Assembly (NCBI GenBank): GCA_963721725.1
Contig: CAVRLX010000016.1
Coordinates: 620,001-684,000, forward strand
Direction of reading: 5' to 3'
DNA length: 64,000 nt
Origin: RI-153 sp963721725
Lineage (GTDB): Bacteria; Chloroflexota; Anaerolineae; Caldilineales; Caldilineaceae
How positions within the stretch are numbered: position 1 is the first letter of the stretch; every line of letters starts with the position of its first letter. Under the pieces are notes generated by a model. It saw only the letters and a list, made by a program, of their open reading frames with translations. It was not told where the DNA came from and searched no databases. The translations under genes and the position numbers were made by a program. Below are positions 57,702-64,000 of this stretch, one piece after another.

Positions 57702-58588
57702 CGCTGCGCTCCTCTCGTTGCGCACGTTCGAATTCGGCCCCACGCAGCAACACATCCTTAGCATGGACCACCGGCTTGTCGTGGCCCAAGACAGGGTCCG
57801 GCAAGATGTCGTGATAGGTGTGCCCATGCGGGCGCTGTTGCACCAGCAACAAACCATCCTGGCGAATCACCATCATGTCGCCCTGATAGGTCTCGTTGAG
57901 AATGGGGACGGTGAAAACTTGCTCTGGGCGACCTTCGGCCACCACACGACGGTTGAGGCAGATCACCCAGGGCAGATGCGCGGCCACAGCGTTGAGATCG
58001 TGCGATGTCATCAAAATCGTCAACCCGCTGCTGTTGAGATGGGCCAGCAAGTGTAAAATCGTCTCGGCGGTGCGCATGTCCAGCCCAGAGGTTGGCTCAT
58101 CCAACACCAACAGATCGGGCGCGGCCACTAATGCCCGCGCCAGAAAGACCCGCTGCTGTTGGCCGCCGGAGAGATCTCGAATGTGACGGCGGGCCAGAGG
58201 GTCAATCTCCAATTGGGACAGCACATCGTGAATACGCGCCTTTTCGGCGCGGCTGGGCCACGGCCAGGGGCTGGCTCGTTGTACGTAGCCCATCCATACC
58301 ACCTGCTCCACCGTCACCGGGAAGTTCCAGATCCACACTGCCCGTCTGTGGCACATAGGCCACACGCGGGGCACCTTCGCCCCGAATGGCCTTGCCATGA
58401 ATGTAAATCTCGCCGTGGCGGGGTTGCAACGATCCCAGCAGCAATTTGAGCAGGCTGGTTTTGCCTGCGCCACTAGGACCCACCAGGGCGGCGAATTGGC
58501 CTGGGTGGATGTGCAAACGGATCTCTTCCAAAACCGGCTGGCTGCCATAGCCAAACGTCACATTTTTTAATTCAACCAACGGTTGCAT
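57670..58588 (-). CDS. znuC: Zinc/manganese ABC transporter ATP-binding protein (ZnuC-like, one frameshift)
   Basis: ATG 58588 has AAGGA 7 bases upstream. Walker A is GPSGAGKTSLLKLLLG, signature LSGGQQQRVFLARALV and Walker B LLVLDEPTSGLD. One extra base at 58330 breaks the frame; repaired text is VPQTGSVDWNFPVTVEQVVWMG, the expected Q-loop region. A C-terminal extension with HGHTYHDI may sense metal. Confidence 0.92.
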
Positions 58589-58671
58589 AGAGGATCCTTC
58601 TCTCTTGGAAAACGGCACTACCCAACAAACGTAGTGCGTTACTTACTACACAGCAGGAGATTGCCAGACGT

Positions 58672-59679
58672 TTATTGACTTACGCTTGGCATTGCCACGT
58701 TGCTCACATCAAAATCGGCAATCACCGACGGATCGCCCCCCAGCGCCGCAGCCATAGTCATCACATCTTCCACCAACATGCCAAAGTAGGAATGATTGGC
58801 GTCGCCGGGGTCGCCGGGCAGATCGTCATCGCGCAGAGTATCGACAAACGTCGCCCCCGACTCTTTAGCGATTTGCTCCAGCACTGGCGAGGGGAAGACC
58901 TCGGAGCCAAAGACCGCCGGGATCTGCTGTTCGCGGATCTGCGTAATCAGATCGGCCACGTCACGCGCCGACGGCTCGGAAAAGTCCGACGGCTGCACTG
59001 CGCCCAGCACGGTCAACCCATAGCGCGGGGCAAAATAGGCGAACGAATCGTGATAGGTGAGCAGTCGACGATTTTCTGCGGGGATAGTGGCGATGGTTTC
59101 TGTGATGGCACCATCCAACGCCGTGATGCGCGCTTCAAAGGCTGCGTAGTTGGCCGCGAAGATCTCCGCTCCGGCTGGGTCCAGCGTGCTGAGCGCTTCT
59201 TTCATCACTTCAGCATAGCGCAAGGCATAGAAAGGATTCATCCATAGGTGAGGATTGGGACTGCCCGCCTCGCGTGGGAACGAAAAATCAAACACATACT
59301 CAGCCTGCGTCACGGTCTGTTCGCCCAAAAAGAGAATCTCCACGCCATCGCGCTTATTGGCCTCGGCCAGTTGAATGGTCGGCTCCTCCAAGTTTAGGCC
59401 ATTCACCACAATCAGATCGGCCCCAACCAAAATGCGTGCATCCGACGGGGCCGGCTCAAACGTGTGCGAGTTGGTCCCCTCTGGCACTATCGCGTGAACA
59501 GTAATCCGATCACCCCCAATATTAGCGATGATATTGGCAATGGGCGAAACCGTGGTGACCACACGCAAAGTCTCAGCATTCGTGCCCATGGGTACGTCTG
59601 CGGCGGGTGTCGCCGGGAGTCCACACCCGCTGATGATCAGCACAAATATCCCAAATACAAAAAAACGACGACTCCACAT
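58672..59679 (-). CDS. znuA: Zinc/manganese-binding lipoprotein (ZnuA/TroA family)
   Basis: 335 residues with a lipobox IISGC after a short signal. Metal ligands: His in EGTNSHTFEP (about residue 72), His in PNPHLWMNP (about 145), His in LTYHDSFAYFAPRYGL (about 211) and a later acidic residue (DTLRDDDLPGD). It lacks the long His-rich loop of zinc-specific ZnuA, so manganese or iron specificity is also possible. First gene of the transporter operon. Confidence 0.92.
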   Translation of the reverse strand: MWSRRFFVFGIFVLIISGCGLPATPAADVPMGTNAETLRVVTTVSPIANIIANIGGDRITVHAIVPEGTNSHTFEPAPSDARILVGADLIVVNGLNLEEPTIQLAEANKRDGVEILFLGEQTVTQAEYVFDFSFPREAGSPNPHLWMNPFYALRYAEVMKEALSTLDPAGAEIFAANYAAFEARITALDGAITETIATIPAENRRLLTYHDSFAYFAPRYGLTVLGAVQPSDFSEPSARDVADLITQIREQQIPAVFGSEVFPSPVLEQIAKESGATFVDTLRDDDLPGDPGDANHSYFGMLVEDVMTMAAALGGDPSVIADFDVSNVAMPSVSQ

Positions 59680-59823
59680 AACACACTCCTTAGGATCGTA
59701 AAATAATCTACAACCCTTCTATTATCCCCCTGTTATCCTCCTGGCACTGTATCAAATATCACTGTTGACCATGCTGAAAATTGCCTTAAACATTGCTACT
59801 ATCTTACAAACTGTGCCGCCTCG

Positions 59824-60033
59824 CTACGGAAATTCACAGCGCGGTGTGGTTGTTACGGCTTGCACCGTTCCCTGTGGACGATTGCGCTCCCGCCAGAAGG
59901 GGAGCTTTTGCCACCATGGCGTGGCAACGGGCAGCGCAGCCAGCGCAACGCGCCGAACTTGCGCACGGGCCAACCGCTTATCCATGTCCTGGACCTTTAA
60001 CCGCTGAATTTCATACTCGGGAAAATATAACAT
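59824..60033 (-). CDS. Small basic hypothetical protein
   Basis: 69 residues; ATG 60033 has GAGGG 4-5 bases upstream. The first 30 residues, EYEIQRLKVQDMDKRLARAQVRR, look helical and basic; the rest is Pro/Trp-containing. It follows the next gene on the same strand after 30 bases. No family recognised. Confidence 0.4.
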   Translation of the reverse strand: MLYFPEYEIQRLKVQDMDKRLARAQVRRVALAALPVATPWWQKLPFWRERNRPQGTVQAVTTTPRCEFP

Positions 60034-60063
60034 TGTGCCCTCATTTCTTTCGCCGTGCGTTAC

Positions 60064-60429
60064 TCAAAAAGCCATTGCCCGATCAAGCAGCGCCGCTGCA
60101 ACCAGAATAATATCGGATTCAGTACTCCCCGCAGATAACGAGCGCGCCTTCTCGCCGTCTACCAGAGGATGAAAATCTCGCGTCGAAAGCAACAGCAACG
60201 GCGCAGCCGCCACAGAACACAAATGGTCATAGACGCTCTGCGCGCCGCTGGCGTTGCCAGTGCCATCAATCACTATTAGATCCGGCATGTAAAAGACCCA
60301 CATACCGAGTGCTTGGCGTTCCTGGGTGGCGATGAGCACGGTCCAGCCTAGCTCGGCGGTACGCTCGGCCAGCATTTCGCCCCGGCTCGCCTCTCCTGCA
60401 TAAACAACTAACGGCATCTCTTTGCTCAT
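60064..60429 (-). CDS. Degenerate receiver-like protein
   Basis: About 121 residues from ATG 60429. The order of strands and helices (PLVVYAGEAS, WTVLIATQERQAL, PDLIVIDGTGN, APLLLLSTRD) follows a CheY-like receiver, and the Asp in LIVIDG sits where the phosphorylated Asp would be. The N-terminal acidic pair is replaced, so it may not be phosphorylated. Possible stand-alone regulator. Confidence 0.45.
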   Translation of the reverse strand: MSKEMPLVVYAGEASRGEMLAERTAELGWTVLIATQERQALGMWVFYMPDLIVIDGTGNASGAQSVYDHLCSVAAAPLLLLSTRDFHPLVDGEKARSLSAGSTESDIILVAAALLDRAMAF

Positions 60430-60561
60430 TTTCATCCTCGCTTTGTCTCATTTGTATCCCCATCGGGTTATGGGATTGCGTCTATGATAAGATTGTTTTA
60501 TTATCGAATCAAGCGATTGTTCTCGATGATATCCATCGATTTTTTCGATATGGAGGATGGG

Positions 60562-61455
60562 ATGGAAATCCGTCAACTGAAGACTTTTCAGGTTGCCGCT
60601 GCAACCTTGAATTTCTCCGGCACAGCCGAAACCCTCAATTATGCTCAATCTACCGTCTCCAGTCAGATTGGAGCGTTGGAGCAGGAGTTGGGCGTCCAAC
60701 TTTTCGACCGTATTGGCAAAAGCGTGCTACTCACCACCGCCGGGCAGACTCTGCTTGATTACACACAGCAAATTTTGAAACTGGCGGACGAAGCACAACA
60801 GGTAGTGGCTGGCTCGGATATTCCGGCGGGCACGCTCACCATTGGCGCGCCAGAGTCGCTCTGTGTCTATCGCCTGCCGCCTGTGCTGCGCCGCTTCAGG
60901 GAAGAGTATCCCCAAGTGACGATTGCGCTTCAACCCGGTTCTTGCCCAGATCTGCGCCGCGCCACGCGAGACGGTCACGCCGATGTGGTCTTTACCCTAG
61001 AGCCAGAAGTCCACTCAGGCGAACTGCACGTGGAGGTGTTGCGAAAGGAGCCGCTGTGTGTGCTGGCCCATATCCAACACCCGCTGGCAAAGCTGGCGGC
61101 TGTCCACGCTGCGGATCTGCAAAACGAGGCCATGTTGCTTACCGAAGCCACCTGTAGCTATCGACATCTCTTTGAAGAGCGTTTGCGCCGTGCCGACGTG
61201 CGCACGTCGGCCACGTTGGAATTTAACAGCGTCGAGGCCATCAAACAATGTGTCATGGCGGGCATGGGGATCGCCATCCTGCCACGGGTGGCGGTGGCGC
61301 GTGAGATTGCCGCGCGTGAGATTGCCGTCCTCAACTGGGCTGACGAGCCGTTTGAGGTAGTCATGCACGTTTGTTGGCACAAAGACAGATGGATCTCCCC
61401 GACCCTACGCCTCTTTTTAAGCATGGTGCGCGACGTGTTGGCAGAGGCAGTATGA
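60562..61455 (+). CDS. LysR family transcriptional regulator
   Basis: 297 residues from ATG 60562 with GGAGG upstream. The helix-turn-helix is MEIRQLKTFQVAAATLNFSGTAETLNYAQSTVSSQIGALEQELGVQLFDR; the effector domain follows from about residue 88 (GTLTIGAPESLCVYRLPPVLRRF). Its stop overlaps the start of the next gene by ATGA, so both are made together. Confidence 0.93.
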   Translation: MEIRQLKTFQVAAATLNFSGTAETLNYAQSTVSSQIGALEQELGVQLFDRIGKSVLLTTAGQTLLDYTQQILKLADEAQQVVAGSDIPAGTLTIGAPESLCVYRLPPVLRRFREEYPQVTIALQPGSCPDLRRATRDGHADVVFTLEPEVHSGELHVEVLRKEPLCVLAHIQHPLAKLAAVHAADLQNEAMLLTEATCSYRHLFEERLRRADVRTSATLEFNSVEAIKQCVMAGMGIAILPRVAVAREIAAREIAVLNWADEPFEVVMHVCWHKDRWISPTLRLFLSMVRDVLAEAV

Positions 61456-63020
61456 AGTATCTTTCGCTGCTGGTCTTTAGCGCGGGCGCGGTGACGTTGG
61501 GCGTGGAGTTAAGCGCCGCTCGTTTGCTCGATCCCTGGTTTGGCAACAGCCAATTGGTGTGGGCCGGGCTGATCGGGCTAATACTCGGCTATCTTGCCGT
61601 CGGGGGCTGGATCGGCGGCAAGTTGGCGGATCGATTTCCCAGCCATGCAGGGTTGTTGAGTTTGTCCACCGTAGCGGCGCTGGGTGTGGCCTTGATCCCG
61701 GCAGTCAGCCCCCCGATTTTGCGGCTGGCCGCGGTGGGTCTCAACGATTTTCTGCCGGGCCTCTTGGCCGGAACGCTGCTGGCGGTGTTGTTGCTTTTTA
61801 GTCTGCCGGTGATCCTCTTGGGTGCGATTAGCCCGTGGGCGGTGCGGCTGGCTGTCACCGATTTACGTCACACAGGGGAGACGGCGGGGCGGCTCTATGC
61901 CTTTGCCACGGCGGGCAGTATTCTCGGCACATTTCTGCCCGTGCTCTGGCTGATCCCCAGCTATGGTACACGCTGGAGCTTCTACTTGTTGGCGTTGGCG
62001 CTGCTGTTTGTGGTGCTGATCGGCACATTGTTGATGCCTGGCGCGCGGCGCTTGTGGATCTGGCCTGTGCTGGGCACAGGTATGGTGCTGGCGCTGATTT
62101 GGCTCACCCATCCGTCTATGATACGTGGCGCATTGGATGATGACCGGACTGGCGCACTCATCTATGAAGATGAAAGCCTCTATAATTACATTGCTGTGCG
62201 CCAATGGAGGAGCGAACGCCATCTCAAACTCAACGAGGGCGTGGGTATTCACAGCGTCTATCACCCCGACGCCGTGTTGAGCCAGGGCATCTGGGACTAT
62301 TTTTTATTGGCCCCGCTCTTTCGAGAACAAAAATCCATCCCCGGCCCAGATGACAGCGTCTTGATTATCGGGCTGGCGGCGGGCACGGTCTCGGAGCTTT
62401 ACAGCGCTATCTATGGGCCGCTGCCCATTGTCGGCGTGGAATTAGACCCGCAGATCATGGCTGTGGGGCGAGAATTCTTCGGCATGGATCAGCCCGATCT
62501 CACTGCGGTTGCCGCCGATGGTCGGCGTTGGCTACAACAGCAGCCGCCCACGCGCAGATTCGATTTTATTTTCATCGATGCCTATCGCCCGCCCTATATC
62601 CCCTTTCACCTCACCACACTGGAGTTCTTTCAATTGGTGCGCGCCCATCTGGGCGAGGATGGTGTGGTTGCTATCAACGTGGGGCGCACTGATGACAATT
62701 TCGCCCTAGTCGAGGCTATGACGGCCACACTCGCGGCCGTTTTTGACACAGTGCACGTGGTGGACGAGCCGGGACCGCCCCATCAATTGGCAAATTCGCT
62801 GGTGGTGGCAAGTGTAGCGCCCTCTGATCCGGCGCTCTTTGCGCGGAATGTCGCCAAACTGCCCGCCAAACTGCCCGAAGAATTCCGCAGCTTTGCCGCG
62901 GAAAGTGTGGCACGCGTCCGTGTCGCAGATCCGCCCACAGCGGCGGCGCTTTTTACCGATGACAAAGCGCCGGTGGAAGCGTTGATCCACGGCATTATTT
63001 TGGATTTTCTAACCGAGTGA
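61452..63020 (+). CDS. Membrane protein fused to a spermidine-synthase-like methyltransferase-fold domain
   Basis: About 522 residues from ATG 61452. The N-terminal half has about seven membrane segments (MKYLSLLVFSAGAVTLGVELSAARLLDPWFG is the usual start of this family). The C-terminal half is a Rossmann-like aminopropyltransferase domain with VLIIGLAAGTVSELY, VGVELDPQIMAVGREFF and FDFIFIDAYRPPYIPFHLTT. The Asp of the last motif is present, but tight polyamine-site residues cannot be confirmed. Substrate unknown. Confidence 0.88.
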   Translation: MKYLSLLVFSAGAVTLGVELSAARLLDPWFGNSQLVWAGLIGLILGYLAVGGWIGGKLADRFPSHAGLLSLSTVAALGVALIPAVSPPILRLAAVGLNDFLPGLLAGTLLAVLLLFSLPVILLGAISPWAVRLAVTDLRHTGETAGRLYAFATAGSILGTFLPVLWLIPSYGTRWSFYLLALALLFVVLIGTLLMPGARRLWIWPVLGTGMVLALIWLTHPSMIRGALDDDRTGALIYEDESLYNYIAVRQWRSERHLKLNEGVGIHSVYHPDAVLSQGIWDYFLLAPLFREQKSIPGPDDSVLIIGLAAGTVSELYSAIYGPLPIVGVELDPQIMAVGREFFGMDQPDLTAVAADGRRWLQQQPPTRRFDFIFIDAYRPPYIPFHLTTLEFFQLVRAHLGEDGVVAINVGRTDDNFALVEAMTATLAAVFDTVHVVDEPGPPHQLANSLVVASVAPSDPALFARNVAKLPAKLPEEFRSFAAESVARVRVADPPTAAALFTDDKAPVEALIHGIILDFLTE

Positions 63021-63190
63021 GCGAGGGGTTCAGCGCAAAGACACAAAGAGCGCAAAGAGGAGAAGGCAAAATGCAAAAAAGGGGCGACCTTTTGTTGTTT
63101 TTCGGGGATCTGTTTTCATCCCTCAAATCCCTCAATCCGTGTTCCATTTCCCCTCTGCGTTTTCAGCGCTCTCTGCGTTAAAATTTCCCA
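63018..63190. repeat. CGCAAAGA/CTCTGCG inverted repeats
   Basis: CAGCGCAAAGACACAAAGAGCGCAAAGAGG at the left (63031-63060) and CCTCTGCGTTTTCAGCGCTCTCTGCGTT at the right (63153-63180) are loosely complementary. Same family as the repeats inside the methyltransferase gene. Confidence 0.6.
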
Positions 63191-63208
63191 CCATAGAAAG
63201 TACACAGA

Positions 63209-63817
63209 ATGACAAAGCAAGAGTCTGCGCCGCTGATCTTCATATTGGGCGGGGCGCGCAGCGGAAAGAGCGACTATGCACTGGAATTGGCGCACGAGAT
63301 GGCCGGGGAGAAGCCCGTTCTCTTTATTGCCACAGCCCAGGCCGGCGATGACGAACTGGCCGAGCGCATTGAGCGCCATCGTGGTGAACGTCCGCCGCAC
63401 TGGCAAACGCTGGAAGCGCCATTACAGGTGGGCGAGGCGTGGCAGCGCTATGTCGCCAACGCCGACGTAAAACCTGCCGTGGCGGTGTTGGATTGTGTGA
63501 CGTTGTTGGTGAGTAATGCCATGTTCATAGCGGGGGGCGATGCGGAAACGGAGCCGGAAGTAGTGGTTGATGCCAGGGTGCGGGCAGAGATCGACGCGCT
63601 GGTGCAGGCACAACGGGATCTCGCGCAACCGTTGATCATTGTCAGCAACGAAGTGGGGCTGGGTATCGTCCCGCTGGGACGCATCAGCCGCCTCTATCGG
63701 GATCTGATCGGGCGGGCCAACCGTCGTCTGGCCGCTGCCGCCGATCAGCCGATCTTCATGCTGGCGGGGATTCCGTTGGATTTGGGGCGGATGCGAATAG
63801 GGAAAGGGCGTGAGTGA
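63209..63817 (+). CDS. cobU: Adenosylcobinamide kinase / adenosylcobinamide-phosphate guanylyltransferase
   Basis: 202 residues. P-loop GGARSGKSDYALELA (residues 14-28), the His of ERHRGERPPHWQTLEAP that accepts GMP, VLDCVTLLVSN and IVSNEVGLGIVP. This bifunctional enzyme attaches GMP to cobinamide in the late corrin pathway. Other cobalamin genes are not in the window; they may follow. Confidence 0.93.
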   Translation: MTKQESAPLIFILGGARSGKSDYALELAHEMAGEKPVLFIATAQAGDDELAERIERHRGERPPHWQTLEAPLQVGEAWQRYVANADVKPAVAVLDCVTLLVSNAMFIAGGDAETEPEVVVDARVRAEIDALVQAQRDLAQPLIIVSNEVGLGIVPLGRISRLYRDLIGRANRRLAAAADQPIFMLAGIPLDLGRMRIGKGRE

Positions 63818-63847
63818 AGGAGAGTCGCACCCTCACTCACGTCTACC

Positions 63848-63913
63848 CTAAGCAGCGCCACAAAGGACCAGTTTCTGCTCTTTGAAAAATCCCCTTGTGT
63901 GCTGCTGCGGACT
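63848..63913. repeat. Dispersed imperfect 66-bp repeat, copy 2
   Basis: CTAAGCAGCGCCACAAAGG ... CCCCTTGTGTGCTGCTGCGG, matching copy 1 at 33548-33613 with about ten scattered substitutions and no gaps. The ends are inverted repeats of each other. Confidence 0.75.
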
Positions 63914-63917
63914 CTAT

Positions 63918-64000
63918 TTATTGACCGCCGGCTTCGTCATCCTTGCCTTCGTAGAGGGCAGGATCACGGCCATAGAGCAGGGTTACTTCTTTCAACCGTT
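63918..64000 (-). CDS. C-terminal end of an unidentified protein (continues beyond window)
   Basis: On the minus strand an open frame enters from the window edge and reads RLKEVTLLYGRDPALYEGKD, ending DDEAGGQ and TAA at 63918-63920. Codon usage resembles real genes here. Too short to assign. Confidence 0.5.
   Translation of the reverse strand, partial: RLKEVTLLYGRDPALYEGKDDEAGGQ

Overview
The window looks like a chromosomal segment of an environmental bacterium, most probably a Chloroflexota member of the Anaerolineae/Caldilineae type. This is inferred from protein style (CHAT protein, membrane-fused spermidine-synthase-like protein, DUF1206, Uma2, abundant heptamer hairpins), not from a 16S gene or a database search. 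Most genes are housekeeping or metabolic: mutS, mutL, tig-clpP-clpX, dnaN, pepA, cobU, a zinc/manganese ABC transporter and one tRNA-Arg.

Layout. 1-2400: end of a sensor kinase and a CHAT caspase-like protein. 2600-5292: mutS. 5405-9599: the most interesting locus, a small peptide with a Trp-rich C-terminus (GWFWATWG), an attenuator-like hairpin, an isoprenyl-diphosphate-synthase-like protein and a polytopic membrane histidine kinase. This is the architecture of the ComX/ComQ/ComP part of the Bacillus ComQXPA quorum-sensing system, in a non-Firmicute setting. It is convergent with comEC. 12144-12938: a possible nuclease-like gene coupled to comEC. 13312-17343: a molybdenum hydroxylase operon with its own MoaD/ThiS-like protein. 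17454-20726: two PrcB-like lipoproteins and a subtilisin-like protein with four 57-residue repeats and no visible catalytic Ser. 21064-24644: DNA methyltransferase and mutL. 25008-29162: tig, clpP, clpX. 29228-33383: small accessory genes, including a probable single integron-type gene cassette with an attC-like site. 33646-44184: sugar-acid catabolic region (ABC transporter without its ATPase, LacI regulator with nearby palindromic operators, glucarate-dehydratase-like enzyme, radical SAM maturase, Gfo/Idh/MocA oxidoreductase, GDPD). 44380-48968: MarR regulator and a heterodimeric-type ABC exporter pair. 49074-56737: tRNA-Arg, aminotransferase, pepA, ECF sigma factor with partner, dnaN, BrnT/BrnA-like toxin-antitoxin, HIT protein. 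56853-64000: Zn/Mn transporter, LysR regulator, membrane spermidine-synthase-like protein, cobU.

Superimposed on the genes are several repeat families. Four palindromic elements carry GTAA-type ends and exact 8-bp flanking duplications (IS66-like MITEs). A separate imperfect repeat pair of about 66 bp lies exactly 30.3 kb apart. Heptamer-based hairpins sit mostly between genes, but some lie in frame inside mutS, mutL and the DNA methyltransferase.

Caution on sequence quality: at least eleven genes, including mutL and clpX, are broken by single-base frameshifts. Nearly all are repaired by deleting exactly one base, which points to systematic insertion errors rather than gene decay. Frameshifted genes are therefore annotated as single CDS with the break stated.
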